Assembly (NCBI GenBank): GCA_029864805.1
Contig: JAOTSS010000031.1
Coordinates: 1 to 21,901, forward strand
Origin: Candidatus Nitrosopumilus sp.
GTDB lineage: Archaea; Thermoproteota; Nitrososphaeria; Nitrososphaerales; Nitrosopumilaceae
DNA: 21,901 nucleotides
Direction: 5' to 3'
Shown here: in pieces, positions 1 through 5,146 of the stretch
How the letters are laid out: each line of letters opens with the position of its first letter
Numbering within the stretch: position 1 is the stretch's first letter
Notes under the pieces: model-generated
What the model saw: only the letters and a program-made list of their open reading frames with translations
Told to the model about the DNA's origin: nothing
Database searches by the model: none
Program-made: the position numbers and the translations under genes

Positions 1-153
1 ATTAATGAAGTGTTGACAGAGATTATTGAAAAGTCAGGCATGATGAAAGGTGCATTAGGACGTAAAATTGGAGAACAAATGACTAATTTTATTGGACATT
101 ATCTAGAAACTAAAGGCAGTAACGTAAGAATAAAGATGATAAATTATGGGTAG
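1..153 (+). CDS. C-terminal end of an unidentified protein (partial)
   Basis: Frame 1 is open from the first base of the window to a TAG at 151-153 and gives the last 50 residues of a protein whose start lies outside. The visible part is mostly predicted helix (EVLTEIIEKSGMMKGALGRK, then IGEQMTNFIGHYLE) and ends with a basic, hydrophobic tail (VRIKMINYG). I do not recognise a family from this fragment. It has no transmembrane segment and no Cys or His metal motif. It is followed by about 470 bases without a gene, so it probably ends its transcription unit. It is called real because the frame is open with sensible composition and ends just before AT-rich noncoding DNA. Confidence 0.55.
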   Translation: MNEVLTEIIEKSGMMKGALGRKIGEQMTNFIGHYLETKGSNVRIKMINYG

Positions 154-620
154 ACAATTTTAAAAATATCCTTTACTAATGTACGATAAAACGACTAGTT
201 ATTTATGGTAAGATTTTTTTAGATGGAAAGATTTCACTACTAGAAAGTTTGTCCAATTACGTATCTTTGTATAGTATACTTTCACTAGATAGTGTGGATG
301 CCACTGGTACTCGTGCATACGAGGACACACAGAGCGTTTTCTGAATTTTGGAAAGATTAGTCATCTTGGTTCCATAATAGGAGGATTCAGTAGAATTCAG
401 GTGAATTGTGGTTACATTTTGGCTGTGCCAAATTCACCAAAGTAATCGAATAAAAGAATATTTTGAAAAAAAAATCTTGAAAGTATGTGAAAATATATTT
501 GATGAATCCAGACCTAAAGGGACTTCTTAATAGCAAGTTAAGCGTATAGAAGATGAATGATTTTTTTGAATTATAATCAAATTAACGGCAGTAGTATCCG
601 AGTCCATCAGGACTTTAATT
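154..620. other. Intergenic region with nested inverted repeat; no supported gene
   Basis: No convincing ORF was found on either strand; only frames of about 40 codons or fewer are present. The notable element is at 400-438: GGTGAATT (400-407) can pair with AATTCACC (431-438), and TTTGGC (418-423) can pair with GCCAAA (427-432). The two stems share bases, so they would be alternatives. An AGGAGG at 379-384 has no downstream ORF of useful length. The right part contains the promoter of the gene starting at 621. Confidence 0.5.
571..614 (+). promoter_or_regulatory. Likely TATA box and 14-bp inverted repeat before the PEFG-CTERM gene
   Basis: TTATAATC at 571-578 looks like an archaeal TATA box. 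About 25 bases further on, where transcription should begin, lies AGTCC-ATCA-GGACT (601-614), a perfect inverted repeat with a 4-base loop. It ends seven bases before the TTG start codon at 621. It could be a repressor site over the transcription start or a 5' hairpin in the mRNA. Inference from position and symmetry only. Confidence 0.35.
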
Positions 621-1217
621 TTGAATGATACATGCATCTTCAACTTAAACAAGAGTAAAAATTTTGTATGTATGTCCGTCTTACTTGTTACATTATTTAC
701 CATTACAAGTTTTGACATCGATGCATTTGCAGAAAAATTAACAATTCAGAGCCCCGAATTGAGTCTAGGCTCTAACCATCTAGGTTCAATGATTAAAACA
801 CAGACAGTTTCTAGTGATGGCTCTGTATGGATATTTGTCGCATACACAAACCCAGTAGAACGAGAGCATATGACAGTCAATGTGAGATTCACAGACAAAA
901 ATGGGCAAGAAATAACCAATGTGAACTATGACATTATGGTTTCTCAAAATGATCAAGTTATTTTAGATGAAACGATGGTTAATCATCAAATAGGTATAAG
1001 AGATCATCTTACAAAAGAATTGCCAAGTAACGACAACGTAATCATCAAGATTACATTGCAGGGTATTGGAACAGTAGCTCCGTTTACAGGACCTCAGGGG
1101 GAAACTATTCAGGTTAATGTGGTTCCAGAATTTGGAACAATTGCAATGATGATTCTAGTTGTTTCCATAATTAGCATCATTGGAATTTCTGCAAAATCTA
1201 GGTTAATGATGCACTAG
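621..1217 (+). CDS. Secreted protein with PEFG-CTERM sorting tail
   Basis: A 198-residue exported protein. A hydrophobic N-terminal segment (about residues 18-35, ending IDAFA) is a signal peptide. The middle (about 36-165) is a beta-rich, Ig-like domain with no catalytic motif I recognise. The C-terminus has the tripartite sorting signal known from thaumarchaeal PEFG-CTERM proteins: VPEFG at about 168-172, a hydrophobic helix, then a basic end (SAKSR). Established knowledge says such tails are cut by an archaeosortase-type enzyme that anchors the protein at the cell surface. The TTG at 621 is used because it gives the Asn/Lys-rich n-region; an in-frame ATG at 672 would give a shorter signal peptide. 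It is followed after two bases by a Lys-rich coiled-coil gene, so the two are probably co-transcribed. Confidence 0.8.
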   Translation: MNDTCIFNLNKSKNFVCMSVLLVTLFTITSFDIDAFAEKLTIQSPELSLGSNHLGSMIKTQTVSSDGSVWIFVAYTNPVEREHMTVNVRFTDKNGQEITNVNYDIMVSQNDQVILDETMVNHQIGIRDHLTKELPSNDNVIIKITLQGIGTVAPFTGPQGETIQVNVVPEFGTIAMMILVVSIISIIGISAKSRLMMH

Positions 1218-1219
1218 AC

Positions 1220-1498
1220 ATGGGTATTCTTTTAGAATTTGAAAATAAAAAAACTCAAAAATTGAATAAGCATGTAAAAGAGTTAGAAAAAAAAGCAAAT
1301 AAAATAAATAAACAAACAGAGCTGATGGAAGAATCGACTAGAGAAAAACGTTTGGAAACGTCACAAAGAAAACAAAAGACATCAAATATCTCCGATGGAA
1401 TTAAACACATAAATCTAAAAAATGAAAAACTTGCTAAAAAATCCAAAATCCTAGATAAGAAAAAGCAAAACCTCGCAAACAAGAGGGTAAAACTCTGA
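1220..1498 (+). CDS. Small Lys-rich coiled-coil protein
   Basis: A 92-residue, very basic protein, almost all heptad-like helix: KLNKHVKELEKKANKINKQ near the start and KLAKKSKILDKKKQNLANKR near the end. It has no signal peptide, no Cys and no membrane segment. I do not recognise a family; a basic coiled coil of this size could bind nucleic acid or a partner protein, but that is speculation. The ATG lies two bases after the stop of the PEFG-CTERM gene, and its TGA overlaps a possible CTG start of the next gene, so the three genes look like one operon. The low-complexity sequence makes the functional call weak, but the tight packing supports a real gene. Confidence 0.65.
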   Translation: MGILLEFENKKTQKLNKHVKELEKKANKINKQTELMEESTREKRLETSQRKQKTSNISDGIKHINLKNEKLAKKSKILDKKKQNLANKRVKL

Positions 1499-1524
1499 GA
1501 AATTATAATGCTGTAACTGTTACA

Positions 1525-2373
1525 TTGTTATCCCTGTTAATTGTTTTTTTGGGATTTAGTTTTGCAGATTCATTTGCAACAATTCCTTTGAATCATTCCT
1601 TTGTATTGGAAGGAACAGGTTACGCAGCAACAAAGGATGTGATTAAAAATTCAGAAATCAATCTTTCATTGTATACTCATGGACAAAGTGGAAGCAGCAT
1701 TATATCTACAATTGAAACAGGATTCGTTACATTGGGTGATGAAAACTTCTTAATCACGGAATTAAAGGCAACGATGCTTCGAGAAGGCAAGTACATCCGA
1801 ATCAACGGGGTTGTGCAAGGTGACGATGAAGCCACTGTCAATTTTTTTGGAAGACAAATTGAAGAAAGCCAAAATGGTTCAATTTATGGATTTACTGGAA
1901 GAGTAACCTCTGATGAGACTTACAAAATCATCTATACTGCAAAACTAGAGGGGGTTGTAAAATTCAAGATTTCAGAAGTCAATCCAAATCAAAAACTCCA
2001 AATTGACATTACAAAAGGCTCCTCCACTCAAGGCATTGGTGTAACTACGGGATCTGTAGATTCATTGTACTTTAGACATTTCTCACAAGATAAAATATCT
2101 GTAGAGCCTGGAACTACAATTACCATTAAAAATAATGATGTTGTAGCACACAGTATTCTTAGTGGAATACAAAATGCTGATCGTCATGAATTAATTGTCG
2201 CTGATGGCAAAATCTCAACTGGTAAAATTTTGCCTGGCCAATCAGCAGATATTACGTTGAGCGATGCAGGGTTTTACAGACTGTATGATCCAGATTACCC
2301 GTGGATGAAAATTGTAGCATATGTGTATCCAGACATAGGTGGGAATGTGATTCTGGGACCGTCAAGAAACTAG
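1525..2373 (+). CDS. Secreted cupredoxin-fold protein with decayed copper site
   Basis: About 282 residues. A signal peptide (about 1-18, ending DSFA) leads into a beta-rich domain (about 25-165). A cupredoxin-like domain follows (about 185-280): ISVEPGTTITIKNNDVVAHS, then GFYRLYDPDYPWMKIVAYV. In plastocyanin-type proteins the last loop normally carries Cys, His and Met ligands. Here the first His (VVAHS) and the Met remain, but Cys and the second His are replaced by Asp and Tyr, so blue-copper chemistry is unlikely. The start is uncertain. The TTG at 1525 gives a signal peptide without a basic n-region. The frame is open upstream to 1459, and a CTG at 1495 overlapping the previous stop would add RNYNAVTVT and a better n-region. 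Probably the third gene of the 621 operon. Confidence 0.75.
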   Translation: MLSLLIVFLGFSFADSFATIPLNHSFVLEGTGYAATKDVIKNSEINLSLYTHGQSGSSIISTIETGFVTLGDENFLITELKATMLREGKYIRINGVVQGDDEATVNFFGRQIEESQNGSIYGFTGRVTSDETYKIIYTAKLEGVVKFKISEVNPNQKLQIDITKGSSTQGIGVTTGSVDSLYFRHFSQDKISVEPGTTITIKNNDVVAHSILSGIQNADRHELIVADGKISTGKILPGQSADITLSDAGFYRLYDPDYPWMKIVAYVYPDIGGNVILGPSRN

Positions 2374-2400
2374 TGCTGTCTTGCCATGTTCTTGATTTTA

Positions 2401-2428
2401 ATATGCAATATATTTAATATTAAACACA
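2401..2428 (+). promoter_or_regulatory. AT-rich TATA region before the Usp-like gene
   Basis: The 28 bases before the ATG at 2429 are almost entirely A/T and contain overlapping TATA-like words (TATATTTAAT, ATATTAAA). No Shine-Dalgarno sequence is visible, which fits the leaderless or short-leader transcripts common in these archaea. The exact box cannot be assigned by eye. Confidence 0.35.
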
Positions 2429-2863
2429 ATGCCGTTATCTTTTCATGATATACTAGTGCCATACGATGGAACCAAAACTGGAGATAGGGCATTTAACGGA
2501 GCAATACAGCTGGCAAAAAAATTTGCTTCAAAGATTACAATTTTGGCATGCATTGAACGTGAATCAACATGGGGTTTTTTTGAAACAAAATCAGACAAGA
2601 AAGATGTCAAAAAACGCCGTAGTGTAATGGATGAAAAAACTGCAAAACTAGATGAAATTGCGTCAAAAAATGATATTCCATGCAATGCCAAGATCTCTAC
2701 ATGTACTGTGGCCTCAGAATGCATAGTATCTTTTGTGAACTCCCACAAAGTCGATCTTATTGTAATGGGCAAATCATCTAAAATTAACCCTGAAAAAATA
2801 TACCATGATAGCACTGTAAATTACATTTATTCACATCTGAAATGTCCAATGTTGACTATCTGA
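2429..2863 (+). CDS. Universal stress protein (UspA) family, ATP motif not conserved
   Basis: A 144-residue protein with the Usp alpha/beta layout: strand 1 and loop FHDILVPYDGT (about 5-15), helix AFNGAIQLAKKFASK, strand ITILACI, a charged insertion with KSDKKDVKKRR, then VDLIVMGKSS (about 109-118) and a closing strand KCPMLTI. The family's usual ATP-binding signature G-x2-G-x9-G-S/T after the fourth strand is not intact: only the first Gly is seen. It is therefore more likely a regulatory or protein-binding Usp than an ATP-binding one. It stands alone, 55 bases after the cupredoxin gene. A second, distant family member lies at 9046-9492 beside an MscS-like channel. Role inferred only as stress-related, cytoplasmic. 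Confidence 0.8.
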   Translation: MPLSFHDILVPYDGTKTGDRAFNGAIQLAKKFASKITILACIERESTWGFFETKSDKKDVKKRRSVMDEKTAKLDEIASKNDIPCNAKISTCTVASECIVSFVNSHKVDLIVMGKSSKINPEKIYHDSTVNYIYSHLKCPMLTI

Positions 2864-3023
2864 TGAACAACTACGTTTCACTCTGATACATTATCCTGTT
2901 TAGAACTTCTAACCTTGCACTTGATTATGTCTAGAAATTACTTTTTAATTACTAAAGAAAATCATTCTAACCTCTCATGAACCACAGGGATTAAGCGTAT
3001 AGTACGGGTTTAAGGAATTCACC

Positions 3024-3044
3024 GCACCATTTTACAAATGGTGC
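3024..3044. promoter_or_regulatory. Perfect 9-bp inverted repeat covering a start codon
   Basis: GCACCATTT (3024-3032), a 3-base loop TAC, then AAATGGTGC (3036-3044). The right arm contains the ATG (3038) of the downstream small gene. As DNA it is a good dimer site overlapping the start; as RNA it would be a 9-bp hairpin hiding the start codon. It is not followed by a T run, so it is not terminator-like. Seen directly; function inferred. Confidence 0.45.
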
Positions 3045-3307
3045 AAACAGAGGATCTTAAAATATTTGAATATACTGCAATTTCACCTGATAACACTGCA
3101 AGAATAATTTTGGAAAAATTATCCAAAATATTAGATACAAAACAAAAAGAAGTAATGATTACTAGTCAAACACTTGATGCGTCATTTTCAGATTATCTTG
3201 AAAATTTAGAACAGTATTGGTTTCTATGTCACAACACATTCAAATCTTTTACATCTCATCTATTGGTTAGTCAAATTTTATGTAAACTTAGACATATTGA
3301 AGTTTAG
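3038..3307 (+). CDS. Small hypothetical protein
   Basis: An 89-residue ORF with an ATG inside a perfect inverted repeat. The predicted content is mixed alpha/beta and cytoplasmic: a short N-terminal strand (KIFEYTAIS), helix NTARIILEKLSKILDTKQKE, then an acidic helix FSDYLENLEQYW. The last 30 residues are more Ser/Phe/Leu-rich and less protein-like. I do not recognise it. Its 3' end overlaps by 20 bases the end of a convergent small ORF (3288-3479, minus). The gene could be an intact small protein or the N-terminal part of a longer, decayed one; the sequence does not decide. Confidence 0.45.
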   Translation: MVQTEDLKIFEYTAISPDNTARIILEKLSKILDTKQKEVMITSQTLDASFSDYLENLEQYWFLCHNTFKSFTSHLLVSQILCKLRHIEV

Positions 3308-3479
3308 ATGTTATATTTTCATGTGTGATATTTTTGTTTGTTAATGCATCACGATACTTTTGTAACATTGAATTATCCATCCCAGCTTTGAAAAATAGAA
3401 ACTCTAATTCTAATCTCTTCAATCTATTCATTTCTGCCAATTCTTCTTCGATTCTTCTTGTCATGATATATTTCTGCAT
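3288..3479 (-). CDS. Small hypothetical helical protein
   Basis: A 63-residue ORF read leftwards. Its centre is strongly amphipathic helix, RRIEEELAEMNRLKRLELEF, followed by LFFKAGMDNSMLQKYRDALT, which looks like real coding sequence (Glu/Lys/Leu-rich, hydrophobic spacing). Two in-frame ATGs compete: 3479 and 3464 (MTRRIEEE); the second gives the cleaner N-terminus. No family recognised. It converges on and slightly overlaps the gene at 3038-3307. A 67-codon plus-strand frame over the same bases (3325-3528) has far less protein-like composition and was treated as its shadow. Confidence 0.45.
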   Translation of the reverse strand: MQKYIMTRRIEEELAEMNRLKRLELEFLFFKAGMDNSMLQKYRDALTNKNITHENITSKLQYV

Positions 3480-3586
3480 AATGACACTTAAAGATGAATG
3501 CTTTATTGGTCTATTGTTGTTTTTCTAGAATATGGGGAATCCAAGATTTAGATTCTCTTTATGTATGATGAACTGCCTATTACATC

Positions 3587-3697
3587 ATGACAAAAGAAGA
3601 AAGGGAAGAAATTTTTGAGGATATCATTTCAGGCCTCAGAAAAAAATTCATTCACTCAGATAAAAAACCATTAGGTGCAGAGTCTGACAAAGTATAA
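3587..3697 (+). CDS. Possible 36-aa microprotein
   Basis: ATG at 3587, TAA at 3695-3697. The product begins with the charged helix MTKEEREEIFEDIISGLRKK and ends KPLGAESDKV. The composition is like a genuine small cytoplasmic protein, and other microproteins follow on the same strand. There is no recognisable family, no metal motif and no clear ribosome site. It might be a remnant of a longer gene. Low confidence because of length. Confidence 0.3.
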   Translation: MTKEEREEIFEDIISGLRKKFIHSDKKPLGAESDKV

Positions 3698-3820
3698 ACT
3701 TGCCAAAAAACATCAGAGATAGCATTTAGATTAGGGTTTAAATCAAATTTGAGGTCTTTAATGAAATTAATGCAGTGAATATGTGGCACATGTTAACTAG
3801 TATCACGAGAGAAATACAAC

Positions 3821-3826
3821 AGGAGG
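3821..3826 (+). promoter_or_regulatory. Strong Shine-Dalgarno sequence
   Basis: AGGAGG with a 7-base A/T spacer before the ATG at 3834. Consensus-strength sites are scarce in this window, where most starts look leaderless. It marks the downstream 47-codon ORF as translated from a leadered transcript. Confidence 0.6.
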
Positions 3827-3833
3827 AATAAAT

Positions 3834-3977
3834 ATGAAAAAAGAAAAAAGTATGAAGCATTTTATAAAATGCACATTTTGTGGCAAGTCTGATCATATAG
3901 AATACTTGGGTGGACTAGAGTGGTTTTGTAATAAGAGATGTCATTACAATTATAGACATATGAAAGATAATTCGTGA
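3834..3977 (+). CDS. TRASH/MYM-like zinc-finger microprotein (47 aa)
   Basis: A 47-residue ORF with a consensus ribosome site. It contains four Cys in a C-x2-C ... C-x3-C arrangement: IKCTFCGK (Cys13, Cys16) and EWFCNKRCHYN (Cys32, Cys36), with basic residues after it. The FC-x3-C end resembles TRASH- or MYM-type treble-clef fingers, which bind zinc or sense metals. The product is too short for a second domain, so it would act as a stand-alone finger, probably by binding a partner protein or nucleic acid. Neighbours include a second, different zinc microprotein at 4030-4110 on the same strand. The metal site is seen in the sequence; the role is inference. Confidence 0.65.
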   Translation: MKKEKSMKHFIKCTFCGKSDHIEYLGGLEWFCNKRCHYNYRHMKDNS

Positions 3978-4029
3978 GTGATATTGTGATGGAATAGAAG
4001 ATACAAATACAATAAGAAGAGTGGATAGT

Positions 4030-4110
4030 ATGGCCGATTTTATTGTCTGTAAAAACTGTGGGCTGTCTTATTTCACATCCGAACATATTTCATGTAGTCA
4101 TTGTACATGA
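4030..4110 (+). CDS. Zinc-ribbon microprotein (26 aa)
   Basis: A 26-codon ORF: ATG at 4030, TGA at 4108-4110. It has two zinc knuckles, IVCKNCG (Cys7, Cys10) and ISCSHC (Cys22, Cys25), spaced as in the smallest zinc ribbons. Almost the whole protein is the metal site. No ribosome site is obvious. The left arm of the large inverted repeat begins at its stop codon. Chance occurrence of two CxxC pairs in a 26-codon frame is unlikely but possible; a second small finger gene just upstream makes it more believable. Confidence 0.45.
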   Translation: MADFIVCKNCGLSYFTSEHISCSHCT

Positions 4111-4393
4111 TTATGACATGAACAGGTGCAGCTGACTCCAGATGCATGTTCTATCATACAATGGGTACATGGTGCACTTGATTCAGTCAAGGATTAACAA
4201 ATTATCCAAACATTACATAATTGGTTTTATTGAAAAACAATTATGGTTTTGTCAAAAATTATCAAATACCAACAATTACGACGGTCTGAATTATACAAAT
4301 AACAAAATCATAAATTTGGATCTTAAGACCAACAACGATCAGTTACTTGGTGACAGTTCCAATTAGTAGTAATCAATCAGAAATAGTATTTAG

Positions 4394-4411
4394 ATCATTC
4401 TGAGGAATGAT
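4394..4411 (+). other. Conserved hairpin 1 in left repeat arm
   Basis: ATCATTC-TGAG-GAATGAT: a perfect 7-bp stem with a 4-base loop. The same stem and loop are present unchanged in the right arm (17272-17289) while surrounding sequence has drifted. It may be an RNA structural element or a protein site. Confidence 0.45.
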
Positions 4412-4500
4412 ACGATTTTCTTTTAAGCAAATTCTGCAAATTGTGATTTAGGATTCTGCGGATAAGAGTCATCTAACCATTTAACCGACCATAACCGTCC

Positions 4501-4532
4501 AAAGGGGTGGGCCAACTTTTGCCCATCCTTTT
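4501..4532 (+). ncRNA. Candidate structured RNA element: 12-bp hairpin in left arm
   Basis: GGGTGGGC (4505-4512), loop CAACTTTT, then GCCCATCC (4521-4528) pair fully with one G-U pair; flanking AAAG and TTTT extend the stem to about 12 bp. In the right arm one stem base differs (GCCC becomes GTCC), which changes a G-C pair into G-U and so keeps the stem. Loop bases are identical. The stem ends in TTTT, so an intrinsic-terminator reading is possible, but the conserved loop suggests a structured RNA or leader. No known RNA family is recognised. Confidence 0.4.
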
Positions 4533-4576
4533 CAAATTATCTTTTATCAATTCATACAAATCACCTGATGAATGAG

Positions 4577-4705
4577 ATGAACAAATCATTGGTGTTGCTT
4601 TTATTCAAATTGTACAAATACCATACCATGAGCAATCAAGATAAACAAAACAAATCAAGTTGGGAAGAAGTACAAGGACTGTCCTGGATTTTTTACGAAG
4701 ACTAG
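4577..4705 (+). CDS. Repeat-arm microprotein (42 aa, or 25 aa from inner ATG)
   Basis: From the ATG at 4577 the frame runs 42 codons: a short hydrophobic stretch (MNKSLVLLLFKLYKYHT) joined to MSNQDKQNKSSWEEVQGLSW-IFYED. The inner ATG at 4628 gives the 25-residue form. In the other arm only this 25-aa part is one frame; there a one-base deletion makes the upstream 17-codon frame end in a TGA that overlaps the ATG. The 25-aa frame has the same length in both arms, with 5 of 78 bases different (three replacements: Asn/Lys, Lys/Gln, Val/Ile). A TTTTATTC word about 27-34 bases before 4628 fits a leaderless promoter. Family unknown. It is acidic and Trp-rich, with no membrane segment in the 25-aa form. 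A hairpin terminator follows nine bases after the stop. Confidence 0.5.
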   Translation: MNKSLVLLLFKLYKYHTMSNQDKQNKSSWEEVQGLSWIFYED

Positions 4706-4714
4706 TTACATTGT

Positions 4715-4738
4715 GGGTTCTTCTAACCCTAATTTTTT
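4715..4738 (+). terminator. Hairpin and T-run after left-arm microprotein
   Basis: GGGTT-CTTCT-AACCC followed by TAA and six T residues. The right arm has the same stem with a shorter loop (GGGTT-T-AACCC) and its own T run, so stem and T run survive although loop length changed. Similarity between the arms ends here. Confidence 0.55.
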
Positions 4739-5146
4739 ACATTACAAAACATCAGTACTTATGAACTTGAAATTTCAGGATTAAATAAATCATGGGATTT
4801 TTTTATGACAATTTTCTTTTCGGGATCAATTCAAAAATTTTCTTGACTCAAAAATAGATCTAAAACATTTGTTGTGATGTTGATTTCTCAAATGAGAAAC
4901 CAGATCAATGTTGCATTATTTGTGCACAATGACGTTGATTGCTTTCATGCATGCATTGTATATGCAGTCGTTATCTTGTTCCATGCACTCTTTTACAAAA
5001 TTTCCTTAAAAGGATGACGTCTAAATAATTCGTCCTATGAAACAAATCAAAAATTCTTTAAATAATAGATTTTTCATATCTGCCTTAATCAATATTCATT
5101 GACTTGTTATTCTATTAAGAATATTCTAAATTCAATTCTAATCTAA
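4739..5146. other. AT-rich intergenic region upstream of the CPA1 antiporter
   Basis: No supported gene. It holds one 46-codon plus-strand frame (4877-5017) whose end looks membrane-like (CIVYAVVILFHALFYKI), but it has no ribosome site or repeat-based support and is not called. TTTCTC-AAAT-GAGAAA near 4885-4900 is a short hairpin. TTTAAATAATAG at 5057-5068 and ATTAAGAATATTC around 5114-5126 are TATA-like words. The second is correctly spaced (about 25-30 bases) for a leaderless start at 5147. Confidence 0.45.

Larger units (their letters stand above)
4110..4738 (+). repeat. Left arm of a ~630-bp inverted repeat (inward-reading unit)
   Basis: This stretch matches, as reverse complement, 16942-17578. 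By eye the two are roughly 80-90 percent identical with a few small gaps. The outer edge begins ATTATGACATGAAC and the inner edge is a GGGTT/AACCC hairpin with a T run. A 51-base block (4287-4337) is identical in both. Within the arm, in order: a 74-codon frame from 4142 that is cut to 45 codons in the other arm, a hairpin at 4394-4411, a longer hairpin at 4501-4532, a microprotein ORF at 4577/4628-4705 and the terminator. No transposase, terminal repeats or target-site duplications are seen, so it is not an ordinary insertion sequence. Confidence 0.85.

Noticed and set aside
538..3002. The 12-mer TTAAGCGTATAG occurs at about 538-549 and 2991-3002, upstream of two genes
   Set aside because: Several repeated 12-mers are expected by chance in a 22-kb AT-rich window, and the distances to the two start codons differ.
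3862..4086. A 74-codon minus-strand ORF
   Set aside because: It is antisense to two plus-strand zinc-finger ORFs with regular Cys spacing and a consensus ribosome site; its own product shows no domain.
4142..4366. A 74-codon ORF in the left repeat arm
   Set aside because: The right-arm copy is cut to 45 codons by a TGA, differences do not favour silent positions, and the best conserved stretch (51 bases) is not in a shared frame. Similarity looks like DNA or RNA conservation.
4110..4738. Repeat arms as insertion sequences or transposon ends
   Set aside because: No transposase or integrase remnant in either arm or nearby, no short terminal inverted repeats or target duplications recognised.
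4877..5017. A 46-codon frame with a membrane-like end
   Set aside because: No ribosome site, no duplicate to compare, low-complexity AT-rich surroundings; could be real but is not supported.
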